Positions 1 through 9,060 are shown, numbered from the stretch's first letter. The stretch: DNA of 64,000 nt from Rhodobacteraceae bacterium EL53 (GCA_900313015.1 OMPR01000007.1:42350-106349); one strand, 5' to 3'. Program-made: numbers and translations. The notes: generated by a model not told the origin, from the letters alone.

Positions 1-474
1 TCAGAAAACACTGAACGTGAGCCTGCCGTATCGTGGAGGGCCACAAGGCCGCTGAACCTCCTCATCGATAGCACAGGTATCAAGGCCGAGGGAGAAGGCG
101 AATGGAATGCCCGCAAGCATGGCGGGGCTAAACGGCGTATTTGGCGTAAGATACACATAGGCATCGACGAGGAAACACTGGAGGTTCGGGCCGTCGAAGT
201 CACCGGCAGCAACATCGGTGATGCTCCCGTGTTGCCAGAGCTTCTGAACCAAATCTCAGTTGATCAGGACATCGGCAGTGTCACCGCAGACGGGGCGTAT
301 GATACGCGTAAATGCCACGAGGCGATTGCCGCCAGAGAAGATGCCCATGCGGTGATCCCGCCACGCAAGAATGCAAAGCCTTGGAAGCCTACGAGCGCCG
401 GAGCCATTACCCGCAACGCTGTCCTCAACCGCTACACGGCTCTTGGCATACCTATCACTGAGCCCGTAGGCTAA
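1..474 (+). pseudogene. Decayed IS5-family (IS903-type) transposase, 5' truncated by the window edge
   Basis: DDE transposase remnant. From about position 55 the frame reads LLIDSTGIKAEGEGEW followed by a basic IHIGIDEETLEVRAVEVT segment, typical of the IS903 group, and the tail TALGIPITEPVG matches the usual C-terminus. It is broken twice. The first 50 bases code for LNVSLPYRGGPQG in another frame, so about one base is missing near position 50. Near position 415 the text jumps from AGAITRN straight to AVLNRYTALG, so the stretch holding the last catalytic residue is deleted. It cannot be active. The outer end of the same element is probably the inverted repeat at 1302-1334, separated from it by the nested insertion at 485-1292. 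Confidence 0.85.
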
Positions 475-493
475 ATCCGTCTAGGGTAAGTAC

Positions 494-857
494 TCATAAC
501 CAGAATATTACGGTTGCGGCGAGAGCGATGGTCGAAAGGAACACCTTTGGGCATCTGTCATAGCTGGTTGCCACGCGCCTCCAATCTTTCAAGCGGCCAA
601 ACATGATCTCGATACGATTGCGGCGTTAATATCGACGTTTGTCATATTTGACGGCCTTGCCGCGTGACTTTCGTCCGGGGATGCAAGGCGTTATTCCCAT
701 ATCTACAAGGGCTTCCCGGAACCAATCCGCATCATAGCCACGATCCCCAAGCAGCCAGTCCGCTGATGGCAGGCTACTCACAAGAGCTCTCGCCCCAGTG
801 TAGTCGCCTTGCTTGAACGGCGGTCATGAAGAACCGAATAGGCCGCCCAACCGTGGC
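494..857 (-). pseudogene. IS5 (IS427-type) transposase C-terminal remnant with stop and frameshift
   Basis: Read on the minus strand this gives GDYTGARALV, LLGDRGYDADWF (second catalytic Asp), PCIPGRKSR and RIEIMFGRLKDW (catalytic Glu), ending in TVIFWL. A TAA codon replaces a Lys or Arg codon between RRY and RRN (around 626-628), and upstream of GDYTGA the GRPIRFF motif lies in another frame, so there is also a frameshift near 812. The region with the first catalytic Asp is absent. Confidence 0.8.
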
Positions 858-885
858 AGGCTGATAGGGGCGCACCAAGGGTGGC

Positions 886-1275
886 ATGAATACGAAACTG
901 CACCCCGTTACTGACAGTCTGGGACGCCCCATCCGCTTCTTCATATCCGCTGGGCAGGTGAGCGATTACACGGGCGCCAGGGCTTTGGTGAACAGTCTGC
1001 CATCGGCTGACTGGCTGCTCGGAGATCGAGGTTATGACGCAGATTGGTTCCGCGAAGCCCTTAATGACAGGGGAATAAAGCCCTGTATCCCAGGTCGAAA
1101 GTCACGCGACAAGCCTGTCCGGTACGACAAGCGCCGCTACAAACGACGCAACCGCATTGAGATCATGTTCGGACGCCTGAAGGATTGGCGGCGCGTCGCC
1201 ACCCGATATGACAGATGCCCAAAGGTGTTCCTTTCGACCATCGCTCTCGCCGCAACCGTAATATTCTGGCTGTAA
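886..1275 (+). pseudogene. IS5 (IS427-type) transposase C-terminal fragment, reading frame intact
   Basis: A 129-residue open frame holds the C-terminal catalytic half of an IS427-group transposase: TKLHPVTDSLGRPIRFF near residue 3, SDYTGARALV near 26, LLGDRGYDADWF near 44 with the second catalytic Asp, and RIEIMFGRLKDWRR near 93 with the catalytic Glu, ending ATVIFWL. The N-terminal DUF4096-like half and the first catalytic Asp are missing. The first 20 bases sit in the junction with the inverted copy. No ribosome binding site is convincing, so expression is unlikely. Confidence 0.8.
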
Positions 1276-1301
1276 ATCAATGAGTCTGGAGCCTAGGGTA
1301 A

Positions 1302-1334
1302 GGCCGCCCTTCACCCGATTTGTGCAATAAAGCC
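1302..1334 (-). repeat. Terminal inverted repeat of the IS903-type element
   Basis: Read from the outer end on the minus strand it begins GGCTTTATTGCACAAATC, close to the terminal repeat of the IS903 subgroup. The element body therefore lies to the left and matches the decayed transposase at 1-474. It is nearly identical to a solitary copy at 5163-5193 (one difference in about 30 bases). Confidence 0.7.
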
Positions 1335-2170
1335 CTTTTTGGGATCAGATTTGGGAGATAAGCGTGAGGCAGGCGATTACTGCTCATTCAAGTTCCGCGT
1401 CCAGTAAAGGAGGTAAATCGGTAAACAATATATTTCCGGTCTGAGCTTATTGTGTCTTTATTGAATCCTTATCTTATTGCGAATTTCCGAAGCCGCACTT
1501 TGCACAGCGAGAAGCAAAGGATAGTTAGGGTGAAATTGCATCGAAAAATTGTTTTGATCTCGCTCTCGCTCTCGCTCCTTGCGCCTGCTGCAATAGACCT
1601 CAGTAGAAAGGCAGGGATCAGCTTTGAACAAGGCAGAAAGAATAGGGAAACTATATTGATTCTTATCGCAAGCGTGCTCCAGGTTGCAAGAGTGGTTCTC
1701 TCTTTACAGATTGCATTTCGCCTGTTCTCAATTTTAATGTTAAACGTTGAAGGTGATAGTTGCGTAAAATCTTAAAACTATGTTGTAGATCCATTTCATG
1801 CGAAGAGCGGGTCTTGGGCCAGTGCCAAAATCGGTCGTTTATGTCACTGATCTCCCTCACACCAGAATCTTGAAAAAACCATACCACAACGCTTTGGCGG
1901 AACTCAGTTTGATTTTGTCACGTCATGATGGACTTATAATAATCTGACATCGGTGCCTCCTACAGCATTCGACAAGCAGGGCTCAATCTGGTTTCCACTG
2001 CACGTAGCGCCAAGGTCTGTTTCGGGGAATTCGATCAGACCTTGCAAAGGTTGTTATCTGCCCAAAGCGGCCATCCCTTACAGATGACTGCTGCCAGCCA
2101 AAGCAGAAATATATTAACACGAACACTATTTTATAGTGACTTCAGTGTTTTCTACTATAGCTTTGAAGTC
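1335..2170. other. Gene-free stretch between the IS remnants and marC
   Basis: No frame here has recognisable protein similarity or a convincing start. A GTG-started frame of 107 codons (1452-1775) has implausible composition and contains three tandem TCTCGC units near 1557. The remainder is A+T-rich and looks like eroded accessory DNA. The promoter of the downstream marC-family gene should lie in the last 150 bases. Confidence 0.5.
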
Positions 2171-2809
2171 ATGAATATTCTTGAGAGCTTCATAACACTT
2201 TGGGTCGTTATTGATCCGATTGGTACGATTCCAGTTTTCATCGCGGTCACAACTGGAATGAACGCCGAGACCCGCCGCTCGACAGCGTTTACTGCAACAT
2301 TTGTTAGCATAGGCGTTTTGTTGTTCTTTCTCATACTGGGGCAACTGCTTATTGACGCGCTTGGCATTAGTTTGCTGTCTTTTCAGGTGGCCGGTGGAAT
2401 TGTATTGTTCCTTTTCGCGCTCACCATGATATTTGGCGAACCGAAGCAAGAAACTGATCTCAATACGAAAGAACTGGATGAGGAGCGCCCAAAGCAGGAT
2501 CGCCCCTCACCTGCGATCTTCCCGTTGGCGGTACCTTCACTGGCATCGCCCGGCGCGATGCTGGCAATTGTTCTTCTAACGGACAACAATGAGTTCTCAA
2601 TCCTAAGTCAGGCTGTAACGGCCATGGTTATGGTCGCGGTTCTACTCGCCGCTTTTGTAGCGATGCTAATGGCTGAACCGATCATTCGACTGATTGGCAA
2701 CTCTGGTGCAGCGATTATCAGCCGTGTGATGGGAATGATTTTGGCATCAGTTGCGGCGGACGCAGTTTTGACCGCCATCTTAGAGATTCTTCGAACAGGG
2801 TCAGTCTAA
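2171..2809 (+). CDS. MarC-family integral membrane protein
   Basis: A 213-residue MarC-family membrane protein. The start is the ATG giving MNILESFITLWVVIDPIG, because DPIG near the end of the first membrane helix is typical of the family start; a frame reaching back to 2042 would add an atypical leader. About six hydrophobic segments are visible: residues 1-22, 38-62, 66-86, 113-135, 142-164 and 182-205. A charged loop (EPKQETDLNTKELDEERPKQD) separates the two halves, and the second half contains FPLAVPSLASPGAM, matching the family's conserved FPL-P--GPG region. The substrate is not established for this family. The gene stands alone between IS debris and an empty region. Confidence 0.85.
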   Translation: MNILESFITLWVVIDPIGTIPVFIAVTTGMNAETRRSTAFTATFVSIGVLLFFLILGQLLIDALGISLLSFQVAGGIVLFLFALTMIFGEPKQETDLNTKELDEERPKQDRPSPAIFPLAVPSLASPGAMLAIVLLTDNNEFSILSQAVTAMVMVAVLLAAFVAMLMAEPIIRLIGNSGAAIISRVMGMILASVAADAVLTAILEILRTGSV

Positions 2810-3917
2810 AAGCCGGCCGCTTTCCGATTGGCAATTTCCGATAGCCGGGAATGCCGACAGACTGTGAGGTTTAGGAGTTCCTGACCCTAAATTTGCAACG
2901 AATTGCGGCAATGCGGGGTGTGATCGTAGAATGACAGGACCACTCAGAGTGTCGGCTATGGACCGGAGTGTCGGCCAACTGAGCAAGAAAACAGCGAATG
3001 CTGCACCTCACCCAATGACGGCTTTGAACCCGGCTTGCCGGGTGCCACGCTACATCCCAATGTCTGTAAACCGCAGAAAGTTGATTTCCAATGTCTGACC
3101 TGAAGATCAAAAATCGTACATCATATTCTTGATCAACTCCAACGGATTACCTTCAGTTATTGTACACGTCGGCGGCCTCAAAGTCCCGCTTTGCGGGCCT
3201 ATTGGAGCTAATTCAAGTGACCTAAGCTTTATTTGAAAAGGTTTTATAGGCTTTGGTCACCGAGACAATCTCGATAAAGCAGACCACATGATTTTGCGCT
3301 CTAGGAAGACACTGATCACTCCCGACGCAAGCCTGTTACTCATCTCTGTTGGTACGGAATACTGGATGGAATTGCTGCGCCCTAGAGCGCGGACAACGCG
3401 GCCTTTCTAGCGTCGAGGGACCACACCGAGATTCAGTTTCTGTCGATCTCGACTTTTACAAGCAAAAGGAAAACCTGATCGGATCTTATGTGTATGACAT
3501 GGGGTGCATTTCAGTGTTACAATTTTGGTATGAGAAGAGAAAACAAGGACACAACCACTAAGAATAAATCCAACAAAGGCCATTTGGACGGTGCGAAGCA
3601 TCTTAACTTAAACACATGAGTTTCCAAAGGAAGGGGCTCGGAGGGTAGGGAGAGCCAATGGATGCAAGAACAATAGAAACGCTAGGTCTCGCTGCAGGTT
3701 ACAGCCTCCAACACAATCTGCCTGCCCAGCGGGTGGCAAGGGGACTAGCTTCGATCCGTGATTAGCTAGACACGATGCGACGCTTTTTTGTAACCGGTTG
3801 TTTGGTCGCCAGTGACAAATCTATGTTTTAACCCTGTAACAAACATGGTTTTCTACTTTAACTTCGGTTGTCGTATAGGTGGCCAGATCTCCTAGATAGC
3901 TTAGAGTTGGATATTAT
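2810..3917. other. 1.1-kb gene-free, probably eroded region
   Basis: No frame over 70 codons has credible content. Around 2960-3060 the text (AAACAGCGAATGCTGCACCTC, then GGCTTTGAACCCGGCTTGCCGGGTGCC) resembles the degenerate hairpin-rich intergenic debris seen elsewhere in the window, and CCCGGCTTGCCGGG near 3030 can fold. A 35-codon frame at 3658 (MDARTIETLGLAAGYSLQHN) is unrecognised. A+T content rises towards the methyltransferase that follows. Confidence 0.5.
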
Positions 3918-4589
3918 ATGAACGACCGTCGTCTCCTAAATCAGATAGGTAGAAGCGCATACAAGTTAAGTGTCTATCAAATTTTGCGCGAGCGCTCGAT
4001 CCTTGAGTCGGCAGATTATATCGAGCAGCACATTGATACAGCAATGATCTTCGACCAGCTGGCAAAGCTTTGGAGCTACTCAGCTAAGTCTGCGAATTTG
4101 AATGATGGTTTAGTCCTCGAGTTCGGTGTCTTTAAGGGCAAGTCTATCAACCACTTCGCTAGGTTATTCTCCAACCAAGAAGTGCACGGATTTGACAGTT
4201 TTGAAGGCTTGGCAGAGGATTGGAAAGGCTATCATTTGCCAAAGGGTGCATTTGATCTTGGTGGAAACCTTCCACAGGTTGAAAGCAACGTAACGCTGCA
4301 CAAAGGGTGGTTTGAGAATACACTACCATCTTTTTTGGAAAAAGAACCTGCCCCTATCCGCTTATGCCATATTGATTGTGATACATACGAAAGTGCGCTG
4401 TACGTCCTCAAAAGTTTGGCAGACCGCTTAGTCAAAGGAAGTATCGTTGTCTTTGATGAATACCACGGATACCCAAACTGGAAAAACGGTGAGTTCAAGG
4501 CCTGGCAGTCGGTTTGCAACAGTGATGTCGGCATTAAATATCGCTATATAGCGTTTTCTGATATGCAGGTCGCAGTCGAAATCCTCTAA
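3918..4589 (+). CDS. TylF/MycF-like class I SAM-dependent methyltransferase
   Basis: A 223-residue protein with a Rossmann methyltransferase core. LVLEFGVFKGKSINHFARLF (residues about 74-93) is the SAM-binding motif I region, VHGFDSFEGL (98-107) is motif II, and HIDCDTYESALYVLKSLADRLVKGSIVVFDEYHGY (about 154-188) matches the metal-dependent O-methyltransferase signature of the TylF/macrocin-type family, whose acidic residues bind Mg2+. The acceptor, often a sugar or polyketide, cannot be told. It has no operon partners: empty sequence flanks it on both sides and IS ends lie at about 1.3 and 5.2 kb. The base composition is A+T-richer than the core genes, suggesting acquisition as an orphan. 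The start ATG has no strong ribosome binding site. Confidence 0.8.
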   Translation: MNDRRLLNQIGRSAYKLSVYQILRERSILESADYIEQHIDTAMIFDQLAKLWSYSAKSANLNDGLVLEFGVFKGKSINHFARLFSNQEVHGFDSFEGLAEDWKGYHLPKGAFDLGGNLPQVESNVTLHKGWFENTLPSFLEKEPAPIRLCHIDCDTYESALYVLKSLADRLVKGSIVVFDEYHGYPNWKNGEFKAWQSVCNSDVGIKYRYIAFSDMQVAVEIL

Positions 4590-5442
4590 AGCGTTTCCGT
4601 GCCATCTCCTCAGAGATCATCAGGTCATGGCTATTCTTGATTGAACATAGATATTCAGCACATATCATTCACATCTACCTTATTTATGCTCAGCGTCGTT
4701 TTGTCTGCTAAGCCGCATTATTAAAGCAGGATTGAGATTATCGAGACAATTCAAGTCTCTGGGCTTTCAGCCGTTAGCTTGTTTGGGATCTCCTGCCTAG
4801 AGCTCGCTCCCAACAGTGGTCCCCCCCTATGTTGAGTAATGAGGAGGAGTTTAGTAGGCGCCTAAGCGACCTAAGCCCGAAGAGACTGTTTAAGCTTTTG
4901 CAGGTTGAAATTTAGTAGAGTCAGGTACGTCGAAGGCAGACACCACCAGACAATCGGTGTGACGGAACAAATCAATTTTCGCGGAAAGTAGAACTAGGTC
5001 GTTGAAAATGCCATTGGTTCAATCCCAAAGGAGAGTGTGGAACGGGTGTGAAACAACTCAAATAACTGAAGCGGTTACCAAAAGGAGTAGGAGCTACTCT
5101 GACGGGTTGTGCAGGGTTTAACACTGGACAAGCTGACCTTGAAGGAGGCCGCAACGGGAAGATCGCCCTTCACCCGATTTGTGCAACAAAGCCGTTACAG
5201 AGGGTAGCTCTGATGTCCGTTGTTTTTCCTGAATTTGGGACTTTCTCTATTATGCTCAAATATCTCTTTCAAAAGAGAGAGTGCACCCTTTGCAATTTTC
5301 ACGGGCGAATTTCCTGATGATGTAGGGAAGCGCTTACGTTTCAAGAAAGCACATGGCATCTGAAACTTGAGCTGAGCTCATGTAGGTCGAATTTTTTCAC
5401 AATTGTCAGCGCGTGGCTCTTTCTTGTTTCTGGCGACATAAC
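4590..5442. other. Gene-free stretch with IS debris
   Basis: No credible gene. A 28-codon frame from 4829 (MLSNEEEFSRRLSDLSPKRLFK) has the look of a linker from a larger enzyme but is too short to assign. An isolated IS terminal repeat lies at 5163-5193. The last 200 bases should contain the promoter for the oxygenase that follows. Confidence 0.5.
5163..5193 (-). repeat. Solitary IS903-type terminal inverted repeat
   Basis: On the minus strand this reads GGCTTTGTTGCACAAATC onwards and matches the repeat at 1302-1334 with one difference over about 30 bases. No transposase and no opposite end are found to its left within the empty region, so it is a relic left after loss of the element. Confidence 0.65.
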
Positions 5443-6456
5443 ATGGAGATCGCCTTGCCTGATTCAGATTTGACCCAACTTGCAGATAGCTTGCGTGCGA
5501 CGCGACAGTCTTTTGATAGCATACCAGTGATCGATATTGCGTCTTTGGTGGATGGTCGCGATCCCTTTGGTGTTGCCAAAGAAATCCGGTGGGCTTTGTC
5601 CAATGCCGGTTTCATGTATGTGAAGAACCATGGTGTTCCCTCCAGCGTCGTTGAGGCTGCGTTTGCGCAGGCAATGGCGTTTTTCGATCTGCCCAACGAC
5701 GTCAAGATGGTGCTGCATGTCGGCAACTCTGGCGTTGCAATGCGGGGGTACATCGAAATATTCGGGGAAAATACTGACCCCGCCAAAACGAAAGACTTGA
5801 AAGAGTGCTTTGATATTGGGCCTGAAACGCCGGGTTATGAGGTGCCGTTTTTTGGGGCCAACCAATGGCCAGATCAGCTACCTGCCTTTCAACCTGCAAT
5901 CTATGCCTACCATGAGGAAATGAAAAAACTTTCCCTGATCCTGCTGCGGGGGATCGCGCTGAGCCTGGAATTGCCCCCCGAATTCTTTACCTCGAAAATG
6001 TTGAACCCGATCAGTATTCAGCGACTGCTGCATTATCCACCACAGGCTGGCAAAATTGATGAAAGCGTGATGGGGATAGGGGCGCACACGGATTACGGCA
6101 ACTTGACCATTCTTGCGCAGGATGATGTCGGCGGGCTGCAGGTCATGAACCGCGATGGGGTATGGGTACACGGACCGCCGATTCCGGGAACCTTTGTGAT
6201 CAATATCGGGGACCTGATTCAACGGCTGACCAATGACGTCTACCTTGCAAATCTTCACCGGGTTGTGAACACCAGCGGGCGCGAACGCTATTCAATCCCG
6301 TTTTTCATTGATGCGGACTATGATGCGGAATTTGCCCCAGTCCCAAGCTGCATCAGCGCTGAGAACCCAGTCCGTTATGATCCGGTAACATGTGGTCGGC
6401 ACAAGTTTGGTCGGTTCCTTGATAGTTTCCCGCATTTGGCCGCAACATTCGGCTAA
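5443..6456 (+). CDS. Isopenicillin N synthase-like 2-oxoglutarate/Fe(II) oxygenase
   Basis: A 337-residue soluble non-haem iron oxygenase. The N-terminal DIOX_N region (IPVIDIASLVDG, residues about 28-39, through GFMYVKNHGVP) is followed by the jelly-roll core: GAHTDYGNLTIL supplies the first His and Asp iron ligands, NLHRVVN the distal His, and RYSIPFF the Arg-x-Ser that holds 2-oxoglutarate. The start at MEIALPDS is preferred to an ATG ten codons upstream because the extra residues are atypical, though the ribosome binding site is weak. Bacterial members act on small molecules and are usually poorly characterised; the substrate is unknown. A second family member is at 37810-38784. Confidence 0.85.
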   Translation: MEIALPDSDLTQLADSLRATRQSFDSIPVIDIASLVDGRDPFGVAKEIRWALSNAGFMYVKNHGVPSSVVEAAFAQAMAFFDLPNDVKMVLHVGNSGVAMRGYIEIFGENTDPAKTKDLKECFDIGPETPGYEVPFFGANQWPDQLPAFQPAIYAYHEEMKKLSLILLRGIALSLELPPEFFTSKMLNPISIQRLLHYPPQAGKIDESVMGIGAHTDYGNLTILAQDDVGGLQVMNRDGVWVHGPPIPGTFVINIGDLIQRLTNDVYLANLHRVVNTSGRERYSIPFFIDADYDAEFAPVPSCISAENPVRYDPVTCGRHKFGRFLDSFPHLAATFG

Positions 6457-6462
6457 TCGGGA

Positions 6463-7305
6463 TTAGGGGGTGATCAGTCCGGCGGTTGTTGCCTCGGCGC
6501 GGGTGGGAGACCACAATTGCGCGCTTGGGGTGTCGAACATCCGGGTCAGAAATTGCGGGCTTACCCCTTGGTCGCGGAAGAAGGCACGGTCCTTGTCCTG
6601 TTCCTCTTGCAAATCCAGATGGGGCAGGGCGGTAGCAAAGTTCAGGGCATATTGATGAAATCCAAGACTGGCCCCAGGGGCGAGACTGCGTTTGGTGCCA
6701 GCGACAAAAACCAGAGTGCATGCCGAATTGCAGGCGTCGACGGCCTGTGTGTTCAGCTTCTGGCTCAAAATCACTCGGGCGACCCCCCGGGCCTCGTAAA
6801 TGTGGCCCCCTGCACTTGTCAGGCTTACAGATTGCAAGTTTGGGTTCGCGGCGATGAGGTCTGTTACGCGCTTGGTTAAGCCAAAGGTGATATCGCCAGA
6901 GAACAGCAGAGTTTCCCCATCTTCAGACACCGTGAGGGTATATGTGGCGGCGTGTTCTCGATCCATCCGATCGGTAAACAGCTCAGCCTCTGGCGGGGCA
7001 TAGGCCGCGAGACCCAACCCCCACCATTGTGCACTCATCAAAGAGGCCGCCAGCAACAACGCAAGATAGCCGCCCCAAACCGGGATCATGCTGCCAAGTC
7101 CAGAGACATAAGCATCTGCCGCGCGTTGAAAACGCATGGCTTGCCAGAAGAAGAGCGCGATGTCGCAAACCATCAAGGTGTATAGCGGGATCAAGGGGAG
7201 AGTTAGAACCGCCCCAACGGCCGTCAAAGCAGCATAAATAGCAGCGCGTGGTACGACCAGCCAAAGCCAGAAAACACGCGCCAAAGAGGCTGGATCACTT
7301 TGCAT
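6463..7305 (-). CDS. ClpP-fold membrane-anchored protein (COG3904-like)
   Basis: A 280-residue protein with two or three N-terminal membrane segments (residues about 9-55 and 73-99) and an extracytoplasmic C-terminal domain from about 110. That domain has a ClpP/crotonase-like pattern: LTSAGGHIYEARGVARVI, then CNSACTLVFVAG, whose Ser-Ala-Cys core sits where the nucleophile of ClpP-like proteases falls, then GASLGFHQY with the likely His. Proteins of this type are annotated as predicted periplasmic proteins and proteolysis has not been shown. The gene converges on the oxygenase with six bases between stops and runs in the same direction as the downstream-facing nitroreductase. Confidence 0.7.
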   Translation of the reverse strand: MQSDPASLARVFWLWLVVPRAAIYAALTAVGAVLTLPLIPLYTLMVCDIALFFWQAMRFQRAADAYVSGLGSMIPVWGGYLALLLAASLMSAQWWGLGLAAYAPPEAELFTDRMDREHAATYTLTVSEDGETLLFSGDITFGLTKRVTDLIAANPNLQSVSLTSAGGHIYEARGVARVILSQKLNTQAVDACNSACTLVFVAGTKRSLAPGASLGFHQYALNFATALPHLDLQEEQDKDRAFFRDQGVSPQFLTRMFDTPSAQLWSPTRAEATTAGLITP

Positions 7306-7354
7306 TCTGCCACAGTGCGCGGCTTCGCCCCGTGGATCAATTACAAAGACAACC

Positions 7355-8047
7355 TCACTCTAGAATGGTGGCAATTTGATCCATGGGTTTCTTCATTTTG
7401 GCGACCTGCGGCACCGTTGCGTCTGGGGCTGGGTGTCCCACGGCGATGATCATGGTGGGTTTTTCGGATGCAGGGCGACCCAACGCTTCGTTTAAGAACC
7501 GCATCGGATTCGGAGTGTGGGTGAGGGTGCTAAGCCCGGCGTGGTGCAGGGCGGCCAACAAAAAGCCGGTCGCGATGTTCACGCTTTCAGGCACGTAATA
7601 GTTCTTGTAACGGGTCCCGTCTTCGAATTGCCCCCAACGCTGGGCAAAAACTATGATCAGCCAAGGGGCAATTGTCAGGTGTTCTTTGACAGCATTGGTG
7701 CCAATGGGTTCCAACGCCTTTATCCATTCATCTCCAGCACCGCCTTCGTAAAAGCGGCGCTCTTCTTCTTCGGCTTCTTCGCGAATGCGCTGTTTCAAAG
7801 CGGGTTTTGCCACGGCCACGAAATGCCAGGGTTGATGGTTTGCACCTGACGGAGCAGTGCCTGCGGTTTCGATGCAACGTTCGATGATATCACGCGGAAC
7901 CGGCTGATCCGTATAGTCGCGCACGGTATGCCGCTTACGCATTACATCGTAAAACTCCGACGCTGCGGTGCGCATTTCTTCGTCCGTCAGGTCGACACGG
8001 TCTGGCAAGGGCAGGGTGGTATAGGTCAAGGCTTCGCGGGCAAACAT
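7355..8047 (-). CDS. Nitroreductase-family FMN oxidoreductase
   Basis: A 230-residue protein of the nitroreductase fold. RKRHTVRDYTDQPVP near residue 36 is the FMN-phosphate binding region, GTAPSGANHQPWHFVAV near 62 is the second cofactor motif, and GLSTLTHTPNPMRFLNEALGRP is typical of the subgroup that includes iodotyrosine deiodinase-like enzymes. ATG at 8047 is preferred to 8074 because GGAG lies about ten bases upstream and MFAREALTYTTLPLPDR matches usual starts. The substrate is unknown. It is transcribed in the same direction as the LysR gene, 39 bases beyond that gene's stop, so it may be cotranscribed with it. Confidence 0.85.
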   Translation of the reverse strand: MFAREALTYTTLPLPDRVDLTDEEMRTAASEFYDVMRKRHTVRDYTDQPVPRDIIERCIETAGTAPSGANHQPWHFVAVAKPALKQRIREEAEEEERRFYEGGAGDEWIKALEPIGTNAVKEHLTIAPWLIIVFAQRWGQFEDGTRYKNYYVPESVNIATGFLLAALHHAGLSTLTHTPNPMRFLNEALGRPASEKPTMIIAVGHPAPDATVPQVAKMKKPMDQIATILE

Positions 8048-8086
8048 GCACAGATCTCCGATGGGGTTCCCCATTATTAGGTCTGC

Positions 8087-8971
8087 TCAGGCTGGGATCA
8101 ACCCTTTGGATGCAGCGGCGCGAACTGCTTGTGTCAGAGGTTGCAAGACGGGGGCCATGATGCGGCTGACTTGCCATGTGAGCGGCACGTCCAAAGGGGT
8201 GTTAGCGATCAAAGGAGTCAACCTGCCATTGCGGATCGGACCGCGTACCAATTGTGCCGGGTTCATGCCCCAGCCGAGCCCCAACCGTGCCGCATCTACA
8301 AACGCCTGTGTGGACGGCAAAAAATGCGTCGGTGGAGAGATGCGGCGCCCAAACTGCGCGTCGATCCAAGCCTTTTGTAAACCATCTTTGGCGTTGAACG
8401 TCAGACACGGGGCCTGCGCTAATTTGGGCGCAGTCACTCCATCGGGAAACCACTGATCCATATAGCCGGGACTGGCCGTCGCGATGTATCGCATTTTGCC
8501 CAATGGTATAACGTCACATCCGGTCACAGGTTTCGTTGTTGCACTGATGGCCGCGCTGACTTCCCCACGTCTGAGCCAGTCTGCGGAATAGTCCTGATCA
8601 TCCATAACCAAATCAAAAAGCACATCAGGGACCGCAGCCATTGCCGCTACAAACCAAGTCGCAAGTGAATCTGCGCTGACTGCAATTTTCAGGCGCGCCG
8701 GGCCGGGCGTCGCATCCAGCGACAGCTCTCGGCTCAATTGTGCTTCGAGCAACCCGACGTCTTCGGCATGTTTAGCAAGGCGAACGCCTGCTGGCGTGCC
8801 GGTACACGGGGTAGCGCGATTGATCAAAGCAACCCCAACCCGGTCTTCTAACGCTTTGATGCGTTGGGAAATCGCTGACGGGGTTACCGACAGATCGGCG
8901 GCGGCGGCCTCGAAACTACCTCGTTGCAGGATGGCTGAAAGGGCAGATAGCTGCTGTGGGTCGAACTGCAT
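8087..8971 (-). CDS. LysR-family regulator, ArgP/LysG type
   Basis: A 294-residue LysR regulator. The winged helix is MQFDPQQLSALSAILQRGSFEAAAADLSVTPSAISQRIKALEDRVGVALI, which has the short form typical of ArgP/LysG. The effector-binding domain runs from about residue 90. The start at 8971 has AGGA seven bases upstream; an in-frame codon at 8977 lacks spacing for a binding site. It is divergent from a LysE/ArgO exporter across 89 bases, the standard arrangement in which the regulator senses lysine or arginine and turns on export. A LysR box is expected between 8972 and 9060. Confidence 0.9.
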   Translation of the reverse strand: MQFDPQQLSALSAILQRGSFEAAAADLSVTPSAISQRIKALEDRVGVALINRATPCTGTPAGVRLAKHAEDVGLLEAQLSRELSLDATPGPARLKIAVSADSLATWFVAAMAAVPDVLFDLVMDDQDYSADWLRRGEVSAAISATTKPVTGCDVIPLGKMRYIATASPGYMDQWFPDGVTAPKLAQAPCLTFNAKDGLQKAWIDAQFGRRISPPTHFLPSTQAFVDAARLGLGWGMNPAQLVRGPIRNGRLTPLIANTPLDVPLTWQVSRIMAPVLQPLTQAVRAAASKGLIPA

Positions 8972-9060
8972 TAGCAATCCTTAATTTAGGTCAGTTTCTT
9001 TAATTGGATTATCGCGCCGATAGTTCGTAGTCAAATGCAGACCTACTGAACGGAGCGCAC

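Larger units (their letters stand above)
485..1292. mobile_element. Inverted pair of IS5 (IS427-type) transposase ends nested in the older IS
   Basis: Two copies of the 3' half of the same kind of transposase gene face away from a central point near 880. The left copy is on the minus strand (494 to about 857) and the right copy on the plus strand (about 912 to 1275). They are similar but clearly diverged. CTAG stands immediately outside both ends (481-484 and 1293-1296), within a 10-base identity CTAGGGTAAG. The termini GGTAAGTACTCAT and, on the other strand, GCTCCAGACTCAT are imperfect inverted repeats. Short TA-centred target duplications are known for IS5-family elements. The unit lacks the 5' half of the transposase, so it is not autonomous. 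Confidence 0.65.

Noticed and set aside
1452-1775. GTG-started 107-codon frame upstream of marC
   Set aside because: Composition is odd, it includes a TCTCGC triplet repeat, and there is no domain, binding site or operon context.
3349-3561. 70-codon plus-strand frame
   Set aside because: No motif, no ribosome binding site, in an eroded region; most likely chance.
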